A stretch of 64,000 bases of DNA from the NCBI RefSeq assembly GCF_029227915.1, contig NC_079889.1:868001-932000 (forward strand), in the 5' to 3' direction. Source of the DNA: Hydractinia symbiolongicarpus (taxonomy: Eukaryota > Cnidaria > Hydrozoa > Anthoathecata > Hydractiniidae). Positions 23,602 to 36,980 of the stretch are shown piece after piece. The position numbers were made by a program, and so were the translations under genes. The notes beneath the pieces were generated by a model. That model was not told where the DNA came from and searched no databases. It worked only from the letters and a program-made list of their open reading frames with translations. The stretch's first letter is position 1. Every line of letters starts with the position of its first letter.

Positions 23602-25349
23602 CAGCCTAAAGCAAGTACTTTCCTTCAGGCTTGCATTTTTCAGAACAAATTCCTGATATTTTCTAAACACGAGTTGTTTTCGTAAAAAACAAACAAAATT
23701 ACCATATCCAATAGGTAAAAAAAACACCTAAATAAAAACATACTGAACCTGACTGAAAGTGAGCTGAGCGAAAGCGAAGCGCATTTGTCATTCGGAGCAA
23801 AGTGAAAACCGCGCGAAGCCCATTTGGCAATACGCGACAACATACACTGTTTAGATGGTCCAAGAGGGAGAAAGAGCCCGGGATGGCGATACGAACATGT
23901 TCGTATCGCCGTCCCGGGGTCAGAAAAGATACAAGATGCCCTGGAGACGAGGTTGAGAGAGCCCAACTTATTTTTTTTGGAAATAAAATTTGAATTATCT
24001 CCTTCTTAGTTTTTTGTTTGCTATATGATTGTAGCGAGGGAATCCATGTATTTATTTAGGCAAGAAGAGAAATTTCTAGATGCAAGACGGTGATAAATAA
24101 TTGTTTAACAAAAGCCAGAAAAGTCAAACTATGAATATCCAATTGTACTGAATATCTGTTAATAATAATATTTTGAAAAAAAAAATTTATTCTGAAACCG
24201 AGAATTTTGCATTAAATTTCAGAAAACGTGTTGAACTTCACGAATGAGGTATGTGGCACCGTTCCAAACAGAAGCTAAATAGGGAAAAATTTCCAGTGTA
24301 AACACTTTCGATGTTTGGAGTACTTTCACTTAGCACCCTCGCGAACAAATCAGCTCGATTTTAAAAACGACTCTTCCCGAGCATTTGAATAGTCAAAACA
24401 ACATACCAAAAACGCTGGGAAAGTGACTTTTTCTGTATACTTATAAGAAGTTTTTGAATTCATCGCCTGTTACTGGTATAGCCAGAGCAAACCTCGTCCC
24501 TCCCGAGCCGTTATTACGGCAGCTATTGAATTTATCAAGAAGGCAAAATACTCTGGAAATGAGGTTGATATAAGACAACTGCTTTTTAAATATTAAAAAA
24601 GAGAAGAAATAAATAAGTAGAGTCATGCAGAAATTATAATTGATAAAACACAGCGTTATTTTACTTGATCTGCCCTTCATTAAATTTTTGTAAGCCTAGT
24701 GCCAAAAATATAACCAGGAAAACCCATTCCTTCTGAAACTTTAAATTTTATTTAAAAACTTAAATTTTCTTAGCCTCTTATTAATCAGAGATTTCAAAAG
24801 AGAATATGATTGAAATAAGCATTTTGGATCACATTGGGTTTGGATTCATTTGGGTTCTTTGCGCCAAACTTACTTCATATTTCCTTCATGCTATAAATTA
24901 CGCGTGCGTTGCCAGGTAAAAAATCCACCTAAAACATTCGCTTTAAATCCCCAGACGTGGCTTTTGAGAAAGTTTTAAGTCTTTTAGTGTTTTTTCGACA
25001 GCTCGAACAATGTGAAAAATATTTTTTGCGCCAAACAACACGTGTGACAAAAAATTAAATAACAAAACTTCAAAATAAGACGTATTTCTCAAGTTAGGTA
25101 AATTCAGATATTTTAATGGTTTCTTTTTCGCAAATTGATCAATTTTAAATATTACTTCAGAACAAAATTGTTAAATTTCGCGAAATTGTTAAATTTCTGT
25201 TTATAATCTTGAAATGTCAAATTAGAAGAAGAAAAAAGTACGTAAAACACCATTTTTAAATTTTTGTTTGTTTGTTTGTTTTTTATTAGCAAATGACATT
25301 GTAATATAATATAAACAATAAAAAATATATAAGAAAGTTAGAAATAAAC
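23602..25349. other. Intergenic region between genes A and B, containing a palindrome-bearing repeat
   Basis: There is no supported gene. Near 23760-23850 two related blocks (GCGAAGCGCATTTGTCAT and GCGAAGCCCATTTGGCAA) precede a 42-bp palindrome, which suggests another mobile-element fragment. The remainder is AT-rich. Confidence 0.4.
23877..23918. repeat. 42-bp near-perfect palindrome
   Basis: The two 21-base arms, 23877-23897 and 23898-23918, are reverse complements with one mismatch (T at 23884 against G at 23911) and no loop. The inner 26 bases, centred on GAACATGTTC, are a perfect palindrome. The GC-rich outer arms contain CCCGGG. Confidence 0.9.
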
Positions 25350-25487
25350 TAGCCGGTGGCCCGTGGAAAAATCCACGGGTTTGCCTGTCCTTTTTTATAC
25401 CGCATTGTGTGCGTCTCGCTACTTGCAGCACCATTTTGCGTGACAGACAGACAGACGTATAAAGATGCTATAATATAGATAAATAAA
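25350..25487 (+). repeat. Short dispersed hairpin repeat (CCCGTGG family), copy 3
   Basis: It has the palindrome CCCGTGGAAAAATCCACGGG at 25360-25379, then TCTCGCTACTTGCAG, CATTTTGCGTGACAGACAGA and a CTATAATATAGATA end. It lies about 290 bp downstream of the gene B stop codon. Confidence 0.8.
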
Positions 25488-25775
25488 GTCAAGAGTATCT
25501 CAAAGTATTAAAGGTTGATTTGATTTTATAGCTTCGCAATTCTCCTCCAGGTAAAAAGAGAAAGAAATATTGTTAAGGCTCAAAAAAATTCAAAAATAAT
25601 GTCTCTCTTGGGAAAAAACAAATGTATAACTAAATACGTTATATTAAAAGTAAAATGTGTGTCACTCTGAAGCACCATCTCGCTAAGTATTGTGAAGTAA
25701 ATTTTCTAACATCAGATAATGGAAAATTGCATTGCAAGAGCCATCATACATATTCAATTAGTGATGCCAAAATTA

Positions 25776-28700
25776 TTAAGCCGTACCAGCTGCTGTGCGT
25801 TCTCTTTGATCTCTTATACGTTTATACATTGGTTCGTTTAAAGTTTCTTTTGCACGAATAGCCTTCGGATGGCTTGGTCCCAGTACCTGAAAAAATTAGT
25901 GTGTATATATATAAATTCGGAATCGAATAATTCTAAAAAAAAGGAAACTACAATATCATTTTGTTTTACATCAAAAAACACTTTCTCTCTTTATCGAGAT
26001 CAGTGTGGCTAATTATTCTGAATGCTTTCTCAGTTTCTTCCCCTATGTATTATTGAAGTTCATCTTTACACCATTTGCTGAATTTAGTTTCGTAACTGAT
26101 TCAATCTATATAGTATTAATTGCTTTTTAGCATGCATATCAGGACTAAAAAACTAAAATGCTTTAGTTGTATGGTAACGCTTTTTGTTCTTTTAGTCCAG
26201 CATAGAAAGTTTTTCGAGTACAGATTAACATTTTTATTACTTTGTCGTCAATCTATATCGGACATGTTGTAATTATGAAGAATTTCATTAAACAGCGAAG
26301 AGGTTTTTCATTAAATTATAAAATTGTAAACCAATACGTTGTTAGATTCAACACTGAGTGTTAGACATTTTGTGTATAACATCTATGCTTCCTACATTTG
26401 GAATATCCTTGAAGGTGATATTAAGTAACTCAGAGTTTTTGTACTTTTTAGGCCGTGATGCTTATACAGAAAAATGCACATAATTACCTCCTTGCAAGCA
26501 ACATCCCATTGCACAAAATAATCATACGCTTTTTGATATTGTCTGTCATCTTCATAAAGTATTCCAATGTTTAAACACAATCTTACATATAACATATGTC
26601 CCTTACCATAAGCCTTTAAACACAACTTAAACGATTTCTTGAGTTGCTATAATAAAATTAAGCAAATGGTTTAGCTGGATAGAAAATAGCAAATGGTGGT
26701 GTGTATCTGGATGTTAGGACTTAAAGCTTCCAATCACTTAAGAATATTCAACAATAAGAAGAATATAAATTCACATGAACGACAGGTCCTTACATTTTCT
26801 TTTTCTTCAAAGTATTTTTTATCTCTGGGATTGATGAAAGATTTTGTCATGATAGCTTCCGCTAAATGCCCAATATCATTTATCTAGAAAATATAATGAT
26901 AACTTTTAATGGCATATTTATTAGTGGATGAACGTAATCTTTAAGAGAACTGTGCACTTTCTGTAGCGAAAAATCCAATACAAGCAATTAAAATTATAAT
27001 TATTCTTCTCCTGTCTGAACACATCTTCCAACAGCACACTGTATTGGTCGTACGTGTCTAGTAAAACATGTTGCATGGGGAACATTGTAAAGTCAATGCA
27101 CAGCCATAAAGTTTCATACTAAACCTGTTGAAAAACTCTGATAGCTTCATTGATAACTTCAAATGCTTCAGTTCGATATGTATCATCTTTCTTTAGATCA
27201 GCTATAATTGCCAGATGATGACAAAGAAGAATATTGTTAAGCGCCATCATAAACTGAAAAAATAAAATAAATCTAATTGACTAAATGTGTTAGTGAGTAC
27301 TTTGCCGATATACTTGATTTAACGGACTATGACAAGACCCTGCAGCAGATTGTCATCCAAAATTTTAATAAACAAACTGAAATACCTCATGTTTTTCTCC
27401 TTGCAGTTCTTTTCGATAATCATGGCTTTTTTGACATAACTCCACGACCTCCTCGTCTTCTGCAAGCTGCGACATTGTGATGAAATTGTGATTCTTTACA
27501 ATCTAATAAATCAGTTTGTAAAATCATGTCAAATATCGCCGCAAAGTTTACATAAGTATTCTTTTAACGTAAATCAACAGAACAGGTTTTAGCATATTCA
27601 AGACGTTGTATGGTAAGACAGATTCTTCTAATTTTTTGGATATTGAAATATTCATATTCATGCACAAATTATCTACTTTAAATTAGTGTCTCCCACCTCA
27701 CTCTTACACTTCGCCATCATCTGATAAACGTCAGCTAATTCGTCTACACGTGAACCAAGCTGTTCAGTCTCATGTTTGACTCGCTCTTCTAATATCTCAT
27801 ATGCTTCCGTGTATTGGCCAGCCTGAATGCTGAAATATGGGAGGATATAATTAATTTCTTCACTCATTTCAGAAATAAACAACTATTCTTCAATGAATAA
27901 CAAAGGCGAAACAACACCAACGAATCAAAAAAATAATGTTTAAGTTTTACGTATCTAATAAGAATACAGGATTGTTTTAAATCAACCCTCTTTAACCAAT
28001 ATTATTTAATTCAATGTTATTATTTATTATTTTATATACAAATCTTGATGTCAATAAAGATATAACAGCCGTTACATTCTCTAAGCATTTAAATTTCATA
28101 AATCTTCTACCATAACAAAACTAGACACTTACAGAAACATTCCAACGCTTTCCAATTGCTCTACATAATCAATTAATGGCATTCTAGAGTCTTTTAACAC
28201 AACAAGTGATTCTCTGTACAAAGCAGATGCAACTACATAGCCACCAGCCTTAGTAAAAAAAAATGATGGGGTCATTAGAAATTTATAATTACATGTGCAC
28301 CCTTGAGAAAGTCCAAAGGCTCGTCAAACACTTTCAGCTTAGCTAGGATATTAATAATACCTTTTGCCATGAGCGTAGCAAATCAATACTGAAATCTTCA
28401 TTATAAAGTCGATTGAACACTGGCCATTCTAACAAACAACGTATTAATCGATTGTTGTCCAAAAGCTGCTCCAAATGATATGGTAGTTCCTATACAAAAA
28501 TGTTTTACTTAATTTTGTTTAAATAAATATCATGAAATTAATTTCAGTCCTGTTAAAAATAATTATATACTTCAGCTTTTCTATCCATATCATCAACTCC
28601 TTCGAAATATCCAGCTAACACACCATGCCAAAAATTGTACATATGTTTTTTAAATCCTTCACTGCCCTGGAAATATCTAAAACAAAAGTAAAAAATACAC

Positions 28701-31700
28701 TCTCATTTTTACTTAAAACAAATTGATAACTTTCGTTTAAAAAAATGTAACAAATGTGTATCCATACTTTCTTCTTACAGCCTTGCTGAGAGATCTGTGG
28801 TAAAAATCAAGCCGTCCTTCTCCAAGATCACCACATGGTCTGAGGAGTTGTTTCAAGTTACGGTAAATAATAGCCCAGTCTCTAGCAGGTAGAAAGTTTA
28901 CCTGCTTACCCTTTGGTCGCTTAACTAAAAGAACAGAATATTATAACAGACTAGCTTTTATAGATACATTGCAACACACAAATACGATCATTACTTATAG
29001 CACATGATTTAAAGAAAATAAAGATGAAAAATTTACCTTTCGCATTCTGTTCTTCTTCTTTTATAACATAACCTTCATCAACGAGTTTCGAAAACTTATC
29101 AGTAAGATTCTCAACATCTTCTTTTTCTGTATCACATGGAGCTATTGATTGAGCAGTCACTTCTTCCGTTTTTTTGATAACTTCTTCTTCTTCACCCTTT
29201 AGGAAAGCGAATTTATATTAGTTCTTCTTTCTAGTTTCCACCAACCGATTGTTTTACTGCCAAATCTTAATATAAAATGAGAAATGAGAAATAAATTAAG
29301 CCTACCTCAACATAATCAGGACATTTGATATTATTGTCATCTCCAAGTAAAGCTAACAATTCTGTTTCGAGCAAACCATGCCTTGAAACTTCAAGTAAAC
29401 ATAATGTTGCTTTCATCAACAGACCACCAGTTTCCGTCTCAAAGCGAGAAAATACATCTATTTCAAGGCTAAATGAAAATAGCAGTGTTAACTTACCATC
29501 AATATCCAAAATATATCTGATTTTGTAAAAGTTCCGATACTTACTCAATCAGATCATCAGGAAGCGTTTCTATCTTTCCAATAAGTTCCTCAAACTTTCC
29601 AAATACTCTTAATTCTTCACATGCCAGTGTTAACCACAGAGGATTACTTGAGCCTTTCTTTGCTACTAAAGTGTTTAGTTGCTCATCGTCCAATCGCTTA
29701 TTGTACATCTTCAATATATTGCAGACAATTTCCTAACAACAGAGATACTAGCAGTTTACAGCAATTTTAGCAAAAACAGTAAATATACTTTAATTTTTAA
29801 TAAAAATCGACAATGCTGTGTTTTAGTTTGCTTTTTGTATCAAAAATGCTTGGGTTATTATAATAGTAAACGTATTTATTTTTGGCAAAACTTTGAATTC
29901 CCTTACGAAAGAAAGTATAGTAAAATTCAAGGTATTAGACAAAATGAACATGCGTTTAAAACTCGTTTAAAATCTTACATTTTCGATAAAAACCGAGTTA
30001 AATATCAAACATTTTCTTTACACACTAAGAAAGAAAAGAAAAAAAAAACCTTTCTTGAATCCATGTCCAGCGGGCCACACATAATTTCAACTGGTGATGG
30101 TTTGTAAGAACGCAACATTTGATGACTTGGAGTACTTTCAATCATTGAAACAATAACACGAACATTTGGAGATAAATTGTCTGGCAGCCAACGACTCATG
30201 AATTGTTGTTTATCTTCATCAAGCTAAACATTAAGTTTAAAAAACAAACAAAAATGCAAAAGAAGAACCAAGAAAACAACCTTTATCGCACAAGTTTTTT
30301 TATACCTGATTTACAGCGTCAATGAATATTATAATTGGTTCAGTGTTCGGATTTGATAACAAACTGTTGCTGAGTTGTATCAATGTCTCCAAATCGCTAA
30401 CAATATCTTTCATATCTGGTTTGACTTCTTTAGTAAGACGTTGCAGGAAAAAAGCAAGATCAGTTGATCCAGGAGTAGCACCAACAAAATGAAAAAATAC
30501 TCTCCATTTCTTAAAGCCACTAAAAAGAAAGAAAGAGGAAACTGTTTAACTTCCACAACTTGCCTTCACCAGCTGTGTGGCATTTTGATTTTTTTTTAAC
30601 AACATCATCAAATAGTCTTTCCATAAAGCTTACCTAGGAACAGTTAATTTATCTGCACTGGCCATGTATACTGTATCCGCAGCACATTTTGCCATTAGAG
30701 CTGATTTTCCAGCACCAGCTGTACCAATGACTAGCAATGGTGATACTCCATCATCTGTGTATGCATAATTCTTTATCTAAGTGAAAAAAGACTGCATGTA
30801 CCCATGTACAATCAAGTAAAGCAAGCTAAACTGCGAATTGAATATTGCATCAGCAAGTGGAAAAACACTGGATACCGCTGAAAACAACATCAATTATCTA
30901 AATACGTAAACTCTCTCTGTTTGGTCTTTTAATATAGAAAGTAAAACAGTGCTCGTAATACTCTAACTTTTCTCATTGCGAAAAACATGGCGCGTGGTCT
31001 AGTGGTTAAGGAGTTCGGTTCAAAGCACAGGCATGTTTAACAAATTGCTTTACCACATCTACCGATCAACGCTTGTTATAAGGGGGAATTGGGTAGGCAA
31101 TGTCGTTGTATGCCTAATATATACATTCAGAACACAGGATCCACATTGATAACAGTGTTTGCAACACTAAAGTAACTATTCTGTATAAATATTCGTAGCA
31201 ATAATAAAAACATCCCTTTCGCTCCCATTACCTGGGTTTAATTCCACACTTTTCTTTCATTATTGAAGGGTCGCCTTTTTTTATTGAATCTTTAACAATA
31301 AACGAAATATGTAAGATCTTACTTGTTCAATTAGTTTATCTCTTCCAAGTACACATTGTGAACGACTATCCAGGAAAGTCTGAAATTATAAAAAAGGACA
31401 TTTAAGGCTTCTGGTGAGGTAATATAGCACAATGAGATCTAATGTGCCTTTTTTAAAAGATTTTAGAAATAATCGTAGACAAATAACTAGTACAAATACA
31501 ACACAAGGTTATGTATGTGATATTATTTTGCAACATTTGTGGCGTTACTTTTAACAGGGAGTCAATTTTTAGCCCAAAATAGTGTTTTTTCGATTGGGAC
31601 AACATCATGAAAACATATAAAGTGTTTTAAATGGTTTAGAAAATTAGTAATTGATAGTTTTCTTCGAATGACGTTAAGTTGAAAACTTTTATTTTAACAA

Positions 31701-34700
31701 AGTCGTTAAAATGGATATTAAATGGTATTTTGGGTGACTTTTTAAACAACACGTCATATCTTATGCTTTCCTATTCAGTAGATTAATGAACTTATCCAAA
31801 CCTCGTGTGCTTCCTTCTGTACTTGAAGTGGATCCTGTGGAGTTGGATCTAATGGATATAATTCTTCAATTCTTGTTTTAAAGAAGTTATATACCTAAAA
31901 ATAAATTTTCTTGTATTCAGAACATTTAACACTCTTATTAAATGTTGTATTACGTAACTCTAGGTCCCTCCCTTCCCTCTCCTTCCTTCAACCCTAAGGG
32001 GGTTATTAAAGCGCATTATTAGGACGCTAAAAAGAGGAAATACGGTAGCTATACATATACATATTGTTTCTTACCTTTTGTGAAAATTGTGAATCTCCAC
32101 TTAATCCTTTAAACTCGACTTGTCCACGATTAAACATCCCCTTTACCTTGTAAAGGTAGACACAATCTCCCTAGATGAAATACATATCAGGTAATTTCTA
32201 CATTGACACCGCGGTTTCTGCAATATCTTGACTTTGAAGTAAAGTCCACTATATAAGCTGTGCCAAGCCGTGCAAAAATCACAACATTTTCAACATTTCT
32301 TAGTACAGCTCGGGTTAGCATACCATGTTATAACAGACAAGTCGTCCCAAGCTGAACCTCATCATCACCAAGATGAAATATACCATTAACTGTAAGTTTT
32401 CGCTTTTACAACGTTATGTGCACGCTCCAGAAATATTTAAATGTTGTTTTATGAAGTCAAGCTAAGACAAGTGAAGGCGTGTGGCACAGCTAGACATACT
32501 GATACTGAGAAACTGAAACTGGCAGATTTGTGGCACAGCTAGACATACTGATACTGAGAAACTGAAACTGGCAGATTTGTTTTCAACCTATCTTATCCCA
32601 AGAGTATCTTTAATCATAATAGCTTAGAAAAAATTTTTGGTTGCTAACTTTTTTTTTTTCTTAGTATTTTTTTCTTGCAAGAATTTTTTTTTTTAATTTT
32701 AGAGTTTGTTCAAAGAACGTAAAGAAAAGAGGACGGTAATATCTCTCACAAAAGTGGTATTTAAGATCCCTAAAGATCCTTAAAGATCTTTCCTTAAACC
32801 TACCTCAAAAGTTTCAGTAATTATGGTTTTTAAAGTCTTCAATTTTTTAATGCAATTTTCGTTGTTGTCCAGAAAATCATCTTTTATAGATTCCGGAAGA
32901 TCTTTGATACTTTCTGGTTCTCGGAGTAAGAATAAAGCTAAAACGAGTTGAGAAAAGATTAGACATAACTACTGTTATCCACAAAGACCTTTAATGTGAT
33001 TCTACTTTCAAGTTTTTTCAATTCTGTGCACTAAAATGAAGAATTAGCAATGTTGCCATATCGGTATAAATCTTTTTATCCTTTTGGCACGAATTTAAAG
33101 GGAAGTACGGAAGGTAAAAAAAGGTCAAAACACACAGGAAAAAGAACTCATAATTTTGCGAGCAATTAATTCATTGGATGAACACTTTCAGGAGTTTTTT
33201 GATATTCAATTTTAAAGTACACGATAACAGGAAACTTTTTGTTTACGGAAGATTTTAACGAATGGTAAAAACTGAATTACCATTTGGGTTGAGCTTTCTG
33301 AAAGCACCATGGACAATCTCCATTTCCGTCACTGATAATCCATATATCCAGCCATATTGTGCTGCCAAATTTAAAGTCAAATCGCCAAAATTTGGAATCC
33401 AGCCAGCTCTTTCTCTACAACATTTACAAAATAGTTCAAGAAAATTTTCAAACTAATTTTTTTACTTAAATAAAATGTTTATATTTATATATATTTACAA
33501 CCAATCCAGGACATCTTCAATGTGTTATATTTTTGGACAAACAACTCACATCATGTACAGGCTAGTAGAGGGAACTACAAAAGTACTGTTATTTTTGTAA
33601 ATTCTATGAACGTTTTCTTCAAATCAGTGCAGTAACAAAACACCTACCCTGCTAAATTAAGAAAGAAAGGTGCAACATTATCTTCATAACAGCGGTCTAA
33701 TTCACTTAAACATATTTTGATGGTTTCTTCTGTTGTAGAATCTTTTGGTACACCCTATGGTAACAATTATAAGGACCGTTAAAACAAGATCTCTTTTTTT
33801 TTTTTAAAAAAACGTGTATATAAAATCAGCCGTACCCATCTTAAGTCACATTCAACAAGTCGAAGTTTTCGTTCTTCGCACCACAGTCGTAAATCCGGGA
33901 ATACCTATGGACAAATTAGTGTTTTCATAATCTAACTAACTAAATATTCCAAACATATAAATTTTCGAGCAGATTTATTTCAAATGAAGAGTCGCGATAC
34001 CCACGAAAAACGATTTTTAGCAATCAGACTTTCGGATTTTTGTTTTTGTTTGATTTCTTAGGACCATTATGCTTGTAACATAGTAACATTTTATATGCAC
34101 TGACGATGGTTTTATACCTTAAGCTTTTGCTTTTTTTACCTTGTTTGTTTTTACTTTTTTAACTCACTTAATTACTCATTACAGCAAAATTCTTTCTATT
34201 TAAAATACACAATCCAATTCGGTTTTACCTCTTTTACCAAAACTTCTCTCTCTTGATGGAAGTCCTTGAATGTACTTGATACAAAAATACGAATTGTTCT
34301 CCAACCTTTGCGATTTTTTGTGGGTTCAACTTGAATGGGTTTTTTATCTGAAGTTTGTTTCACAATTTTCCACATTTCTGCTGGATCTTTAGGTTGAAGT
34401 TTTGAAGCTTCCGCGTAAGTTATTGACAGAAGATTTTCAGAATTCGATAATTTTTTTTTATATCTTCTTTTAAGAGGAGTTTTAATAATTCTACTCAGTT
34501 GAATTTTTTTGATTATTCTAACTTTTTTCCTTTGATGTGATACTGGTTCAAGATAATCATCATCTTCGGTAATTTTTATTTTTACATCTTGTTTGATCAT
34601 ACCTTTATCCAAAGCAACGTTGGGCTGGACTTGCTGAACTGGTTCATTACATGCTTCACCACTGCCAATATAGTTGACTGGAAAATGAGAGGTGCTCTTG

Positions 34701-34723
34701 TTCGTAGATGTTCCAGTGCCCAT
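25776..34723 (-). CDS. Gene B: DUF4062-NACHT-TPR STAND NTPase (TTC41-like), intact, 24 exons
   Basis: Exons in coding order: 34229-34723, 33836-33904, 33648-33754, 33281-33414, 32804-32937, 32075-32170, 31802-31894, 31323-31379, 30634-30776, 30306-30519, 30050-30223, 29545-29732, 29306-29468, 29037-29196, 28768-28924, 28571-28676, 28361-28489, 28133-28248, 27697-27829, 27386-27502, 27125-27253, 26794-26883, 26488-26646, 25776-25886. They total 3474 bp, giving 1157 residues and a TAA stop, all with GT-AG borders. I start at the ATG at 34723 (MGTGTSTNK, a myristoylation-type motif, similar in form to nephrocystin-3); an ATG 45 bases upstream would add 15 residues and bury it. The N-terminal region is Lys/Arg-rich, followed by DUF4062 from WRTIRIFVSSTFKD, NACHT with Walker A GTAGAGKS and Walker B ILFIDAVNQ, an acidic linker (exon 14) and TPRs to the C-terminus. 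The C-terminal sequence ends ERTAAGTA, as in gene C. The presumed role is ATP-switched signalling scaffold; the partner is unknown. Confidence 0.85.
30989..31250 (+). repeat. Possible interrupted tRNA-derived SINE in gene B intron 8
   Basis: TGGTCTAGTGGTTAAGG near 30995 is a good pol III A box. The only B-box-like sequence (GGGTTTAATTCC) lies about 230 bases downstream, which is too far for a tRNA unless something has been inserted between them. I regard it as a SINE remnant. Confidence 0.35.
32480..32579. repeat. 50-bp perfect tandem duplication
   Basis: The block GTGGCACAGCTAGACATACT onward occurs twice back to back with no visible differences, in the intron between exons 5 and 6 of gene B. 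It is a recent local duplication. Confidence 0.9.
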
Positions 34724-36980
34724 TTCTAGACACTGCTTGTGCAATATATTAAAACCAAGGCAGCACACAAAAAGTAAACGCGATTACTAAAAAAAAAACT
34801 AAATATTAATCATGCATTTAATTTTGATTCACATGGTGGTTTTAAAAGGTGGTAACCGTCCATTTAAAATGTATTCAAACCTTTTTTTAATAATTTATTT
34901 ACATCTCTATTGATGTTATATTTTGCACATTGTATTTCATGGAAATCATTAAATATTAACCGAGAAAATACTTCAATAAGATCTATGAGATTGTGGATGA
35001 TTTTTAAAACGTAACTTAATTAAACTTTCTCAGAACCTTTGATGATATCGCTGGTATGTTTTTTGGCGTTACCGTTCCATTTTCTTCCTCCACATGATAT
35101 GTGCTCCTTTTTATTGCGAGATAAAATTTTACGAATCAAAGGAATTCTTTGATTTTTCTGCGTGTATTAATTATGGCCTGAAATAATATTTTGAAGGTAA
35201 ATAAATGCAGGAACGTGACTAAATACACGAAAAGGGCGAAATTAAATATCCAGGAAATCATAAAGGTACCATTGAAAATTGTTAAGCAACACCAAACAAA
35301 TTAAAACTGATAACAAATTGAAGCCCCACTCACTAACTCACTCACTTCAAATGAATGAACAGATCATTCTGCTAAAATCTTTATCACTGTCATGAAGTGT
35401 TGCAATGGAAGTTATGGTGATAGGGAGCTCAATTGTTCGAGATTGAGGTGATCATCGTCAAGAATTTCTGATAATAAAGAATTCCAAATGCTCTGTTTCA
35501 ATAATTTATTTACAAAAATAGCTTGTTAAATGGAGTAGAGTTTAATTCTCCACACGAACCGGTTTTGCTTACTTCTTTCACTGTCTCGAGTCAACCTTTG
35601 GCAGGAAATATGCTTTGCCTGGGAAAGCAACTAACGATTTGCGATGATGGGCTAGCAATACGGAGGTAAAAAAATAGCCAATTTATCGTAAAACAAAAAA
35701 ACAACGACGTCAAAAAAGATGACGTCAGCGGTGGACTTCTTATACAAATTTTTTTTTATTTAAAGATGCTTTAGACGAACGACTAACGCATCAGTATCGA
35801 ATCAGATAAACAAGCCTAATGTTAAAAAATGTAACAAATTTTGGATGAATTAACTTCTGCCATCACCTTTTTGTCAAGCTATTTGGCTTTAAAGTTATAA
35901 ATGCAATGCAATAGCTTTACAAATATTATTTAACATATTGACGTCAGTCTCCTGTATTGACGTGGTAAGAAAAGTGTTTTGCTGTGTAGCAAATGCGACA
36001 GACACGCAGAAGTAGAGTATTAGTATATAGGACAAGTTCATGGCCCGTGCTTACATAAAAAAATACTAGACGCTGAAAAATAAAACAAAATTAACAAAAT
36101 AAATCGTATAATCCAGGTTTTTTTCGTTGAAAAGTTATATGGTGAAATTGATAAACGGACAACAGCTGAATTTCCCATGCTTGTACTTAATGGTTTTTAT
36201 CATAAGCATAGAAATTTAATTTAAAATTGCGGTTAGGAAAAAAAAACTTCAGATTTCGCGAAATTTAATTCTTCCCATAGCAATATCGTACGGTTTTGAT
36301 TGTAAGTTAATTTTTATAACGTTACATTTGTTAAATAGGAAAAATAATATTCGTAAGAATTTTTATGTAATAAACTAAAGAAAAATACAAAATTATAAAA
36401 AAGAAAAGGAGAGAAATTTTTCACATAGGTTAAATAGAGAAAAACTTCAGAGTTAAAAACTTTTGTTTTCCAGTCTTTATTTTGTTTGATGTGAATATAC
36501 TTATACAGTTATTTTTAGCAACAGTGGGTGGCTTAACCATTCAAAAAGCAGCAAAACATGAATTCATATTTATTAACCAATAGCATATAAAAAATGAAAA
36601 ACTTTTGAGGTGTATAGAAAATGTTGAACCGTAAAAGAATCTGCAAGTATAAAAAGGTCATAAATTTCAATCTACAATATAATTTAAGTTATAAATTAAA
36701 TCAAACAGTGTTAGACGTCTTTTGATACAAACATCTCCCTATTTTTTCGCTTGATTAGTTATTTTCCGCATTCTAATTGTAAGCGAGTTTTAACATCCTC
36801 ACCCAATGAAGAGTCCTCCTGATGAACTTTATACGCACACCGTCATCTCGTTAAGTACTGCAAGTAAGAATGCCACGATATCCGATAACCGCAAATCGCT
36901 TTACAAGAAACTTCTGAAGGATAATTTCAACTTGCATTACAAAAAAATTCTCACAAATTCAATTAGTCGTGACAATTTTT
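34724..36980. other. Intergenic region between genes B and C
   Basis: About 2.3 kb with no supported gene. It must hold the promoter of gene B and the 3' UTR of gene C. Around 35700-36010 there is a patch with GATGACGTCAGC and CGACAGACACGCAG, ending in a TATTAGTATATAG-like tail. It resembles sequence at 16080-16505 and may be a diverged dispersed repeat. Confidence 0.4.
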
